A DNA stretch of 64,000 nucleotides from Peromyscus leucopus (Eukaryota > Chordata > Mammalia > Rodentia > Cricetidae). The first letter of the stretch is position 1, and each line of letters starts with the position of its first letter. This document shows, piece after piece, positions 1 to 11,162 of the stretch. The notes under the pieces were generated by a model. The model searched no databases. It was not told the origin of the DNA and saw only the letters and a program-made list of their open reading frames with translations. The translations under genes were made by a program, and so were the position numbers. The DNA is taken from positions 34,492,504-34,556,503 of the forward strand of contig NC_051075.1 of NCBI RefSeq assembly GCF_004664715.2, read 5' to 3'.

Positions 1-84
1 AAAACCCACGAATGTATGAACCATCAGACTTCCAATGTTCAGATCTAATTCAGTTTCAGGTGTATTTTTAAGAGATGAGGATAC

Positions 85-215
85 AGTTCCCCAAATTAGT
101 TATACAATACCAGGTTGCTAGCCCTGATATCATATACATACAAGTAACAGTATACAGACTAAATAGATGATATCTATGTATTTAGGGATGTACACATAAA
201 ACAAAACAAAACAAA
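85..215 (+). repeat. L1 3'-end fragment, short
   Basis: The stretch CAATACCAGGTTGCTAGCCC, followed by text about CATACAAGTAACAGTATACAGACT and a short (CAAAA)n end, matches the terminal 3' UTR of rodent Lx-type L1. The same motif order recurs at 1420-1500. It is diverged and lacks coding sequence. Confidence 0.5.
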
Positions 216-1254
216 TCAACCTCTTTAAGTTGTCATGTCTGTTTATGTAATTCAAGTACTATTTTAGCTGGCTGTCCCTATATTTCACCTGGAAAAGCAC
301 TGTAATCTATTGGCCAACACAAAGTCCTATTGGTCAAAGCATTTTGTATTTCTTAATGCTGACATTTCACTTATTTATACCAATATTGAGAATATTGGCA
401 AAGTGTTACTATCCAACACCTGATATTTGAGAATGTAATCATCCTTATGGCTTTAGAGACCCCATTGTCAAGCCAACATTGCCTTCAGTATCATTTTATT
501 AGAGGACTGTCTCCTCTAAACCTCTCCATGTTGGCAGTGTCCTGACCAGTGCATTTTGTATAGTGAGCAACCTTAGTGAACTCTTTAACACAAGTTCATA
601 AAATAAAGAAATGGTAACATTGTCACTTCTCTGAGCCTTTGGGGTGTTTGAGTTCTCTGTGGAGGTTGCTTTTGACACCCAACATGACTTAGTATAAGTC
701 ATCATGATGTCTAAATGTCAAAGAACTATCAGAACAGCATATTAAAATAGTTTCTAGTTAATTATGTGACTAATAAAGCCCAAATCATATGAGGAATGTT
801 TCCATTTTAACTTTTTTCTAGTCTATTCAATATGATCAAAAAGTTTACCACCTAACTCAATATTCTCTTGCCACTAGTGTTTATGCTGGTCAAAGCTAAT
901 GTAAATGTGACAAATAGAATAATCTGCAGATTCTAATGGGTTAACTGCAATCATCTAATAATGACAGTAATAGCTTAAATTGTGTTTGTAGAAGAAATTA
1001 TTTTGCATCTACAACTCAATCACAGATGATTGATATCTGCTTAGCATTTACACATGCTAAGCATTTTTAATACATCTGCATAGAATTGTGGATCACAACC
1101 TAATAGATAATTCTACAACACAATTCTAGTACTTAAGTTTCAGAGATAATTACGGAAGAGAGGGCAGAGGATTGCAAGAGCCAAGGGTGTAAGGCGTTTG
1201 CTGTAAGACTGTACTTCTTATTAATATAAGAAGCTACATTCATAGAGGCTCAGC

Positions 1255-1725
1255 AACATGGCTGCCCAAGCAAAAGCTGGACAAGGATGATGACAACAGA
1301 CATGTCAAAGTTAAGAGGGAAAGACCATGAGGGCTCCCACACAACACAAACCACTAAAGGCAAATGGGAAATAAAGAATGATGAAATCAGCAGAAATAGT
1401 CTTCTCCAGGGAAGAGTTTGCCAATTGGCTATCCAATACCAAATTGTCATCTCTGAAAACCTATACATACAAATAACATTATACAAATTGAGCAGGCTGT
1501 ATATATCTATATTTATATCTATATCTATATTTATACTATAACATCTGTCTATATATACATATATATGTATATATATAGTGTGTGTGTATGAACAAGTAAA
1601 ATAATGCAGTCATAAATTGAAAAGTGGGGAAGGAGGGGTAATGTAAGGGTTTGGAAGGAGTAAACGGAAGGGAAGAATGGTTTAATTATTTTATAATATC
1701 AAAAAGAAAATAATTTTTAAGTTAT
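1255..1725 (+). repeat. L1 (Lx-like) 3' UTR
   Basis: Characteristic 3' UTR motifs occur in order: CTTCTCCAGGGAAGAG, GCCAATTGGCTATCCAATAC, ACAAATAACATTATACA and GAGCAGGCTGTATATAT. They are followed by a TA-rich expansion, a GGGTTTGGAAGGAG block and an A-rich end. It is 5'-truncated. The short open frames on both strands here are by-products. Confidence 0.7.
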
Positions 1726-3039
1726 TTTTGTAGTGGCGGCATCATACATGGGGCTTTGTGTTCTACACAAGGGCTAGAGTACTGAGGTACAACCACATTT
1801 CACAGGGGTTTTTTGTTTATTATAGACAGATTACAATTTTTAATAACATATTTATCCCTTTGCCTAATTTTTAGGTATGAATCAGAAATTTGAGTGCTTT
1901 CTCTTCAGTTAGAATGCCAGCTTGCTTTTCTATGAAAGACAGAAGACTCTTATTTGTAGTCTGGAAACTTCATTACACGTTTATGATTAAAACAGCACTC
2001 TAACTTTTAGATTACAATTCAACTCATGCATTTTTACAGGACCTGTTGTCTTTTCAAAGTTAATATTTCTATGTTGTTCAGTAAAACAGTAATTTGTGCC
2101 CATGTGAAAGAATTTGATGGCAGCAAGCTGGTAGAGAAACATGATACCAACTTCAGTCACATGATTCCAAGGTAGTTAATGAGAACCCTAAACACTATGG
2201 GGCTTTCCATAAGAAAGATACTAAACTTTAGTGCTGTGAAATCCAGGGGCTTTCTGATATTCAGGTGTAAGTGCAAAAATGAATCTTCTTTAAAAGCAAA
2301 TATAATCTGCATACATTTTTCTATAAAATGCTTTCACTAAGTAAATTAGCTAAGGTTTTTTAAAGAAATATTGCATATACATATATATTACATAGCTATA
2401 TATACATGTATATATATACATATACACATATGTAATAGCTGATTTTTCTAAGTACAAATGTTGTCCAAAGGAATAAACTAATATGAATTATGGAAAGATA
2501 CTAAATTCATTTGGATTACCCGTGGACAAAAATGACCTTGTAACCACAGGAGTTTTAATTCAAAATATTGGTAATATACTTAGGCTAAAAAGTATTAGCA
2601 CATTTTAAAACATATAAAACTGATTCAATACAAATATACATCATATTTTATAAACATAAATAAAAACAAAAATATTGAATGTATGATATTTACCATAAAA
2701 AGCTATGTTTGATACTTTTAACCATGTAAATATGAAATTAACAAGGATATTAATCACTTCTGCATTGACTTGGCAATGTTTATAGAAGGCATGTGCAAGT
2801 AGCATAGATCTGGAATTTGAGAAAGTAAGTTTCTGAGCATCTTTTGTAACCTATTATCATGCCAACCACATCCAAAGATTCATTTTAAAAATATTACTTG
2901 AGTTGGCAGTTCTCTCACATGAAGGAGAAGTCAGATCCAGAATAAACAGATACATGGCTGATGAAAAAAGTAAGCTATATTGCATTTTCTAAGCCATGAA
3001 AAATATTTGATGTAGGATAACAGAACCTAAATCTTCCCA

Positions 3040-3041
<2 letters not shown>

Positions 3042-3092
<51 letters not shown>
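3042..3092. repeat. (TG)n microsatellite, about 25 units
   Basis: An uninterrupted TG/GT run of about 51 bp. Confidence 0.98.
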
Positions 3093-3095
<3 letters not shown>

Positions 3096-6000
3096 TCTAT
3101 TATGTCTACTTTTCATGTGTATCTACAGAATTTTTGTAAGAAATATCACGAAGTGAGTCTGAGAATTGTCTTCCGATCTGAAAGCATGAAATATTCAGGT
3201 ATTCTACTTAGATGATCATTTGAAAAGTGTGCTATATGACTTTTCTCAAATGACTTTTCTCATATGCCTTCACTGAGCAAATGAGGAATAACTGAGATCA
3301 CCATAATTTAGATGGGAAGGTGAAATGCTTATCTTTTAGCTCATAAGGCAGAAAGAAGCGGTTGGCTTCAATCAAGGGCATACTAAACAGACAATGTCTG
3401 TAAAAGACTCTTGGGCTCTAAAGTATCAAAGTGTATTAGAAATTTATAGAATTTAAAAACAGATTAATTTTAAAACCTAATCTCAAGCAAAACTAACACC
3501 CGAGAAGGAAAATTTGTCAGCAGTGGAATTTATAAATTAAGTGAAAATTCTCAAAAATCTATGAGGAGATACATATGAAGCTAAGAAGAAAGTAAGAGAC
3601 AATATAAACAGCCAATATACAGAGACATAGAAATCTTCAGGTGTGTAGGAAAATGTTCATGACTAGACCTTAAACTGTAATAGGTTCTATTTTCTCAAAC
3701 ATATGAAGTATGTGTTTACGTACTATATATGTATATATATATGCATATTTTAATATAAATATCACTCCAAACTATTATACCATGTATTTATAATAGCTAT
3801 AATTTATATTATGTAAACAAACCCTAATACACATGGAACAGAGAGGTTAGGAGTAGATAGATATTCTGATCTAGTGTCACCCTCCTATCCACTTGGGTGA
3901 ACTGACCCCTTCTTTATTTGATTTCTCTTGTATATGTCATTACTCTTGGAATACTTACAATGCTATCCAAATGATATAATTTTAAAAGTCTGTAACATTT
4001 TTGAAAATGGGCAATTTTTCTGATTCTAATAGCTATGGACAGAGAAAGGAGACTAAAAACTATGGTGACAAAGAACTAAGAACCCTCTCATCTCCATTTC
4101 CAGCATCCCCACTGCCAGAGTAGGCATAGAAGTAAGTTCTTCCAGCTCCTTGCTATCATCCAGGAAAAATCATCTTCTGGAGCAGCTGCCAATAGCATGC
4201 CCTTTAGACTTTGGCCAGAATGCCAAACCGCAGCTGTTCAGTCAGCCTTCCCTATATAGCTTGCTGGCAAAGAAGGCACCCAGTCAACCATTTCAAAGAG
4301 GAAATATCAACTCAAAGTGATATGCCTACAAACACAAGAGTTACTTCTAGGAATGAAGTAAATGATGATAATAACGACACAGTGGCTTTTGTTGTCGTTG
4401 TTTTTAATTATGGGAATATATTTAAATAGAACCCCCAAATGGAACTGGTTAAGGAATCAAAAATCTCCTAATTCTTTTTTTCCAGAACTCGTCTCAGATT
4501 AGCTAGAGAATGAGATGGCCCTCTGAAATGTGAACGTTGAAGGGGAAGTCTCATTGCCAACAGCAGATACTTCTAAGGTTAAAGGAGAAGGAGAACTGTG
4601 AGAGAGGGCACCCAGACAACCAGGGGATGGCAGAGGTAGATAGAAGCGCCATTTTTAAGCGAATTTTACGGTTTGGGATATATTAAGATGGCAAGCCTGG
4701 GTTCTAACACTGGGGGAAGGGAGCTGCAGTGGTCTTCTCTTGCTGGGAACTGTCTCTCACCAACCTCTTGTCACTGCTGTACTTTTTAACCTTTTTTGAT
4801 TCCAAATTTTGATTCTATCTCTATTATTAGGCCTTTTAATAAAAAATAAATTGGAGCAACATTAAAATTTCTTGAGCTACTGTTTGAGTTAACTCTAAAT
4901 ATGCTTTTTAAAATTTTTGATGAAATTATCTCACTGAACTCAATATTTTTTCTATGAATTTTTAAGCACTAGTGTTTTATATCTGATTTTATAATTATCA
5001 CCATCATTTTTTTTCTGTTTTCTTTTGGAATCACTGCTTATCACGTTCAATTATTTTTAACCAATTTTTATGGAATTTAATTTTATTAAGCCAATTTCTA
5101 TTTTTTAATTCATATTCTGTTAATATAAAATACACTTACTCATAATTTTAGTCTTTGTAATTTTCTATTTCAAAAAACTTATAGTCATTGTTTTTTGGTT
5201 ATTTTTACACCTTTAGGCTTTACCAACAAGATTAATTTTAGAAAATATAATTTATCACTTCAGTCACATTATGGTCCTATGAACCTATCTACCTACCCAT
5301 CTATCTTATATCATCTAATTATCTGCTTGCCAGTCAGCCTACTTCTCCAATACCTGTTCCTGCAATAGGTTTTGTTTTGTTTGTTCATGGGGTAGAATCA
5401 CGAGTTCTTTAATTCGTCAAGGAAGAGTGGCAGGATCAAATGACAGGGCAACAGTGACAAATTCATAAGACCCCAAATCTGTGTTCCATTCTCTTCTATG
5501 TCTTGATAGAAAAGCACTTGAACTATCTGACTTTTTCTACTAAATCAACTTTTTTTCTCTGCCACACTTAAATATCTATGTGCAGTCTGGAGTTGTCAGA
5601 TTAGGTATATGAAAATAAGAATTGTTAATGAGTAAAAACACTTGAATATTATGTATACAAATTACATTTTCACATTATATGAATAATCAGCACGGATTTA
5701 TTCATTTACAGTTATCTCTTTTTGCTCTGTATGCTTTTTTTTTTTTTTGTAATCTTATTAACTTCTATATTTCTCAAATGTTCCCATTGGTAATCACTTA
5801 AGTAAGGTGCAGCTAATTAATATGAAAGTTCAAATGCATTTAGCACCTGTAAACTTTTATTTGAAACATTTCTGAATATAATGGCTAAGAATAAGAAATG
5901 TGCCTGTGATGACATGCATCACATTCTTCAAAACAAAGCTTCCTTAGGTACAATTATGTCATCATGAAGTCAGGTTTTCCACATTCTAAAATAGACTCAT

Positions 6001-6224
6001 CGCCATATGAATTGTTATCTTACTGAACTATTTTTGGAGTTTTCTTTTTAACAGCTTTCTTGTGAGTGTATTCTAAATTTCTCACAATGCAAACCCCAAA
6101 ATTTCTTGTTTCATCTTATGCACTTGCATTCTTGATCAGTATTTAGGAATGATCACTCTTATCTTTCATTCTATTCATTTCCATTGGAGTGGCAAATGAA
6201 AGCATACACAACTCCCAAATACCC

Positions 6225-6246
6225 TCACACACACACACACACACAC
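6225..6246. repeat. (CA)n microsatellite near the exon
   Basis: A short uninterrupted CA run about 105 bp downstream of the exon in the gene's sense. It is too far from the donor to be an obvious splicing element. Confidence 0.95.
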
Positions 6247-6350
6247 TGACACCCGGTCACAAAAACACATAAATTCTAGCTTAATTGAGTAAAATATAAA
6301 CTTTCAACTTCCACGAGAAGTCAGCATCTTCTTTAACATCGCAGCTCAGG

Positions 6351-6356
6351 ACTCAC
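6351..6356 (-). other. 5' splice donor of the MDGA2 exon
   Basis: On the minus strand the exon ends CCACAG and is followed at once by GTGAGT. That is a full consensus donor (CAG|GTGAGT), so this exon should be well defined at its 3' edge. Confidence 0.92.
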
Positions 6357-6496
6357 CTGTGGGCGTGGATGTCCTGTAACCAGACAGGTCAATTCTAGAG
6401 TTTCTCCTTCCCGGATAGTGTAGACCCTTTCAGAGTAGCGCTCCTCCTCAATATTACAGGCCAATCCTGAGTGCACAATCCGAACTGTCGGGGGAG
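6357..6496 (-). CDS. Mdga2: Internal coding exon of MDGA2, first Ig domain
   Basis: MDGA2 is a GPI-anchored cell-surface protein with Ig domains, a fibronectin III and a MAM domain; it binds neuroligins and restrains synapse formation. Read on the minus strand, the exon opens with the last two bases of a codon split by a phase-1 intron, then 46 complete codons ending ...GHPRPQ, closing in phase 0 on a GTGAGT donor. The peptide contains PPTVRIVHSGLAC, SERVYTIREGETLEL and TCLVTGHPRPQ. This is the N-terminal extension and A-B strands of Ig1, including the B-strand cysteine in LTCLV. The paralogue MDGA1 differs at several positions as I remember it (for example AQIVHAGQAC in place of VRIVHSGLAC), which favours MDGA2. 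Probably exon 2 of the usual transcript. The 140-nt length is not a multiple of three, so skipping would shift the frame. No stop or frameshift is seen. The open frame runs past both splice sites, but those extensions are intronic. Confidence 0.93.
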
Positions 6497-6536
6497 CTGC
6501 GGAGTCAGAAAGAAAAGACACAAGATAGGTGAAAAC
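6497..6536 (-). other. 3' splice acceptor, pyrimidine tract and candidate branch point
   Basis: Read on the minus strand, a pyrimidine-rich stretch (TGTGTCTTTTCTTTCTGACT) leads to CCGCAG immediately before the exon. A TTTTCACC motif puts a possible branch adenosine at about 6530, roughly 33 nt from the AG, which is a normal distance. The acceptor is seen directly; the branch point is inferred. Confidence 0.85.
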
Positions 6537-6559
6537 CCAAGTAAATCGTGTCCACATGA

Positions 6560-8225
6560 ACTATCCCAATTGTAAGAGTAATTCTCATTAGGCTCTACAA
6601 TAGCCAGAGCTATTAGCCTAACACTTAGAACTTTCTTAAAGGATTCAAGATTTTCTTAGTGAAACATTTCTAATTTATCTAATAGTCAGCACAGCATTCC
6701 GAAAATGTCAAAGGGGAAGAGAGCAGCGAGAGAAAACTGATGCATCCAGAAACCATGTCATTACAAGGCCCTGTGGTTAAGTTGATTGTTAAAATGTAGG
6801 AAGGCCTCTTCCTTTCTGAAATTAAAACTTGAAAAAGATAAATAATGATATACCTGGAATATGTAATGCCAAAGGAAGATGACGATTATAAGAGAAGAAG
6901 GCATTTGAACTAAAGACGCAGACATTAGTCAGCTCATTTTAAAGTCCCGTGGTACAGAAAAGGACCCAAGGGATGTTCATGCTAGGAGACAGCATGTCAG
7001 CTCAGTTGGCAGCATCTATAGACCCCCTGCCTTAGCATGAATAAAAGGTGGTCTCTGAGTAAAGACACTGAAGCTAGCAGCAAATTATTGATGACTTAGT
7101 CTCAAATTTTAATAATAATTTAACACTTATGGAGCTGTAGAAATTGCATTTTCTCTTGCTTTAGTGCACAAAGACCTTAAGAAACTTGACTAGTTTTTGT
7201 TGCATTACCTATCACAAGCAGAAACTCCTCAAGTGATGAGAAATCCTTAGCTAATCATACATGTTGTCTACGATCAAATACATACTGACAGCTAGGAACT
7301 TTGGAATGGAGGTCATCTCCATTTTTGGACACAACATCTTTGTGTGTAATACATTTGGAGGTAAAAGAGAAAATGATCTTAACTGAAGGAAAAATGAGAA
7401 GATTGCCTGCACATGTAGAGGGCAGCAATCACAGACTATTCTGACAAGAATATCCATTTTAAACAGCATTGCCCTTAATAGAAGCTATCAGTTTCCAAAA
7501 AAGAACACTTGAATGCTTGAATTTTTTTTTTTTAAATTGGCATAAAAAGATCACAAGTCCTATATTTCTTGAAAATGATGTTGGTGCTTCCATGAAGAGG
7601 AAAAAGACTACTCAATTTATGAAAAGTCCTCTTGTGGGAAATTCATGTTTTGAAGGGAAAATCATTTCTGATGTGTAATGTTTTGACATACACCACTAAG
7701 ATCCTTAGGGCACTTACAGAGATGAATAACTAAGAGGGTGTATTTCTTTATCTTTCTAAATTTTGTGAAAATGAAAATAGATAAGCCTACTTGATGGAAA
7801 AAAATAAAAACAAGACCCAAAAATACAAACTAAAAAATCAACAAATGATTATATTCTTTGCATACAAGCCCAATATTCAAATTAAAAATCAAGCTGCTTT
7901 CTAATATTCATCAGGGGAAGCTACAAGGCAGGCTGGGAAAGAAAGTCATTTCTAGAAGGGTACTTGCAACACTCCATGTGGGTAATTCTTGCCCCCAATG
8001 CTTGCTATGAATATCTTTCCTCAGTACACAGAATAACCTGACATTTTGGCAGAAAACTCTAGGACTTTGCATTTTAAATCACCATTCACATGACTGTTTA
8101 AGGTGCCACTCACAACTCAGGCTACATTATCAGAAATACTTCTCTGGGCTTCATAAATATTTTTATACTAAAGGAAAATATTCCAAGTGATAAAATGTTC
8201 TTTTACTTTTTAAAGAAACCAGAAA
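6560..8225. other. Unique intronic stretch, possible old SINE at 6990-7050
   Basis: Mostly non-repetitive AT-rich DNA. Around 6990-7050 the string CAGCTCAGTTGGCAGCATCTATAGACCCCCTGCCTTAGCATGA, read in pieces, resembles the tRNA-like head of an ID/B4 SINE, but it is too diverged to call. Nothing else is recognisable. Confidence 0.5.
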
Positions 8226-8462
8226 TGGGACTAGAAAAGTGGCTTAAGATTTGGGAGCACTCACTGGCTGCTCTTTCAGAGGACCTGGGCTCAATTCCAG
8301 GCACCCAACATGATGGTTCACAACTATCTGTTATTCCAATTCCAGGGTATCTGAGACCCTCTTTGGGCCTCTGCAGGTACTAGACACTCAAGTTGTGCAC
8401 ATACATACATACATACATACATACGTACAAAATACTCACACATATCAGATAAAATTTTTTAA
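8226..8462 (+). repeat. B2 SINE
   Basis: The element starts near GGGACTAGAAAAGTGGCTTA and keeps the B2 tRNA-like motifs CAGAGGACCTGGGCTCAATTC and CAGGCACCCA. A TCCAGGGTATCTGAGACCCT core and a (CATA)n segment at 8400-8427 precede an A-rich end. It is sense on the plus strand, opposite to MDGA2 transcription. Confidence 0.88.
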
Positions 8463-8483
8463 AGTAGCCAAATATGATCTGAA

Positions 8484-8584
8484 TAGTAATATTATCAATA
8501 GACATGTTAACACATAAGGGAAAATCTAGACAAAGTGGTCAACTCTGAAGCCACATACAAACAAACCTCACTAAGTGGACTTAT

Positions 8585-8636
<52 letters not shown>

Positions 8637-8760
8637 CAATAGCAATAAAAAAGGAGGCTATCAGTTTGAGAGAGAGTAGGAGTCAATGGGGCAGGCTGTA
8701 AGGAGGAAAGGGAAGAGGATAAGTAATTACATTTTAATTAAAAAAAATAAAACTTAAAAG
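8484..8760 (+). repeat. L1 3' end with internal (GT)n
   Basis: A diverged L1 3' UTR tail. The string AAGCCACATACAAACAAACC and a CACTAAGTGGAC motif precede a (GT)n at 8587-8634. Then come TAACAATAGCAATAAAAAAG, GAGGCTATCAGTTTGAGAGA, purine-rich sequence and an A-rich tail ending near 8760. Confidence 0.65.
8587..8634. repeat. (GT)n microsatellite, about 24 units
   Basis: A pure GT run inside an L1 tail. Confidence 0.97.
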
Positions 8761-8813
8761 GTAACCAAACACTTGACATCATTTTATTGGTTTAAAAAAA
8801 AATAGTGATACTT

Positions 8814-9044
8814 GGCTGACCAGTGGTGGCGTATGCATTTAATTTCGACACTCGGGAGGCAGAGGCAGACAGCTCTCCGTGAATTCAAGGCCAGCCTGGG
8901 TTACAGAGTGAGATCCAATACAGGCACCAAAGCTACACAGAGAAACCTTGTCTCAAAAAACAAACAAACAAACAAATAAACAAACCACAAATAAATAAAT
9001 AAATAAATAAATAAATAAGTAAATAAGTAAATAAATAAATAACG
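8814..9044 (+). repeat. B1 SINE with (AAAC)n/(AAAT)n tail
   Basis: The body runs from GGCTGACCAGTGGTGGCG through GGAGGCAGAGGCAGACAG, AAGGCCAGCCTGGGTTACAG and ACAGAGAAACCTTGTCTCAAA, then a CAAA and AAAT tetranucleotide tail. An 11-bp direct repeat, TAGTGATACTT at 8803-8813 and TAGTGATTCTT at 9045-9055 (10 of 11), is the likely target duplication. Confidence 0.92.
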
Positions 9045-9055
9045 TAGTGATTCTT

Positions 9056-10505
9056 AAATGAACCCAATGCTCAGTTTGGGCAATAGAATTACTTAGTTCA
9101 GAACTTTTGCTTTGGATTCTGTCTAGACACTGAAACAATTTCTGGGAGTCTTATGACACTGGATATTCTTAATGCTCTGGATGCTCTGGTGTCTCATGCA
9201 ATGTTTCCCCAAATTATTGCAGACAGTGATCAAATTTACAATTCAATTTAGACAACTAATCCTGGTAGGTACTTTTTAAAAGCCATCTGCCTTGTATAAT
9301 TATACACGTATTATAAGAGCTAATGACATCAAATGCTTACAAAACATAAATAGAAACAATTTAAATAGAAAATATGTTTTTCTTTAAATAAATAACTATG
9401 CTAAATTTAGTCTCATAAATGATAGTCCACATATATTAATACATCTAATTACACAGTTACATGACATTCTTTCTAGACTAATTTGTACTTGTTATGTTTT
9501 GTTTAAATTTCCGATCAATGCCCAGTATTGTTATTTTTAAGATATATCTTTCAAATGCTTCATTATGCAAATAAGCCCCTTGAGTTAAACAATTTAAATT
9601 ATACAGTAGGCAAATTGTGACATCTGTAAGGGTTAATTTTCAGCTATTTTCTTCTGTATTTTAACACATTCTTGGAAATGGTAGTTGTTTATGTACTTTC
9701 ACGAAGGCACCACCTCTCCTGTAGAAGCTGTGATTTTCTACCAAACTTAGTTTTGAGTGTATGTTCCTGGTAACCACTAGATATAGGTCTATATTTTGGA
9801 GATCTAGGGTAGTTATAGAGATAGCATAGATGGAAGGGCTTTAGAACTCATCCAAGTTAATGCTCTTGTTTCCAAATTAGAAAAAGAAAACTTGAGGACA
9901 TCAGGTGCCTGACATAGCCTGTTTTCTGTAGCCTATGTGAGGTAAAGCAAGTAAGCAAACAAACAAACAAACAAACAAACAAAACACCCCACTGGTCCTT
10001 TCTGCTTTTTTATTTTTGTCTATTTAAGCTATGTCTGGAGTCATTACATTGGGATTCTTCATAACTCCGAAAGTAGTCTACACTAGACTTAATAAACAGG
10101 AAGTGCTGTGAAACCATTCATAACATTAGGCGCTGTAACCAGACCAACAGCAGTGGTATAATTGCTCCAAATTCAATAAACAAAGCATCGTCCCTGTTCA
10201 CCATCCTGTCCCTGACCCTCCCAAGTGACAGACACCTACAACTGTGGAGATGTTGTCTCTCTCTAGAACCTCCATGCCAGTGATTGAGTAAGGAGCGCTG
10301 AGAATTGAAATGTGCTTGCTTATGATGTTCTCCCAACTAGGATTCCCCGACTGCTCTCTGTTCATCGTATAGTCTTAGATTACCAAACACAATGCTTGTT
10401 TCCCCCCCCCCTCCAGAAGACGTGTACTGCCTTCTGTATTTTTATCTTTTTTTAACATTCTAACTTCATGTTAGGCATTTCATGGGCTGTAGATATGACA
10501 CAGAT
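9056..10505. other. Unique intronic stretch with (AAAC)n
   Basis: No element recognised apart from a (CAAA)n run at about 9955-9982 and a C9-11 tract near 10401-10412. The rest is AT-rich single-copy-looking sequence. Confidence 0.6.
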
Positions 10506-10690
10506 TTTAAGAGCTGACAAGTCCTCTTGTTATTCGCCCAGAGGACTTGAGGTTTGGTTCCCAGTACCCATGTCAGGAGGCTCACAACCATCCATAACTT
10601 GACTTTAGCTCCACAGGATGCAATACCCTATCTGCCTCTTCGTTTACCTGCCTGTTTGTCAAATAGTTACACTAACAGGCACAAACATGG
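10506..10690 (+). repeat. Old B2/B3 SINE
   Basis: A diverged copy retaining TTTTAAGAGCTGACAAGTCC, CCAGAGGACTTGAGGTTTGG, TTCCCAGTACCCATGTCAGG and CTCACAACCATCCATAACTT. The 3' part is degraded. Confidence 0.72.
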
Positions 10691-10779
10691 AGATGTGTGA
10701 GTTGCTACACAGGTGTGTGGGTTCACGTGGGTCTGTGGAAGGAAGACACTGAGGCATCTTAAGAATGAATCTTGCTTTT

Positions 10780-11040
10780 CATGGCTGCAGGGGGTCCAGC
10801 CTCAAAGGACTGAAGCACTAACCCTTCACCTGCCTAGGGCAGTTTTTTTTCTCTCCAATACAGTTTAGCCAGTTAATTTCCATATGCTCAAAACAACCTG
10901 AAAGGGGCTCCCAACAATACAATGCCAAGTGCAAATTCCTCGATTTGTCAGGTACCATGGTTTTCCGGGTTTCCTGAATCAAGTTTTGTATAGGCCTTCG
11001 TATCCTTGGGAAACTCCAAGACAAGATTCACACAGAGGAC
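10780..11040. other. Unassigned block, possibly an old mobile element
   Basis: This block is more balanced in base composition than its flanks. It contains CTGCCTAGGGCAG and AGGTACCATGGTTTTCCGGG. It reads open for 68 codons on the minus strand, but that frame matches no protein I know. It could be unique DNA or an eroded LTR element. Confidence 0.3.
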
Positions 11041-11130
11041 AGCAAGAGAAACAAAAGGGGTCTGCTAAACAAAAGATGGATTAGGGCTAGGTGCTACTCT
11101 CTGGAGCCAGGCTAGCTCAGCAGGAATGCC

Positions 11131-11131
11131 A

Positions 11132-11158
<27 letters not shown>
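11131..11158. repeat. (CA)n microsatellite
   Basis: A run of about 14 CA units. Confidence 0.96.

Positions 11159-11159
<1 letters not shown>

Positions 11160-11162
<3 letters not shown>

Larger units (their letters stand above)
1..6350 (-). other. Mdga2: MDGA2 intron downstream of the exon (partial)
   Basis: This is the 5' part of the intron that follows the exon and continues off the left edge. It is AT-rich with no convincing coding exon. It holds L1 tails near 85-215 and 1255-1725, AT-rich simple sequence around 1500-1580, 2375-2440 and 3715-3745, a (TG)n at 3042-3092 and a short (CA)n at 6225-6246. The stretches 216-1254, 1730-3040 and 3095-6220 are otherwise unique-looking, with nothing I can assign. 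Confidence 0.85.

Noticed and set aside
6333..6557. Full 74-codon open frame around the MDGA2 exon as a complete small protein
   Set aside because: The first 20-odd residues and the last few come from intron sequence; the splice sites at 6357 and 6496 define the real coding part.
8953..9138. Regularly spaced short repeats that could suggest a CRISPR-like array
   Set aside because: They are (AAAC)n and (AAAT)n B1 tail repeats with no unique spacers; the genome is mammalian.
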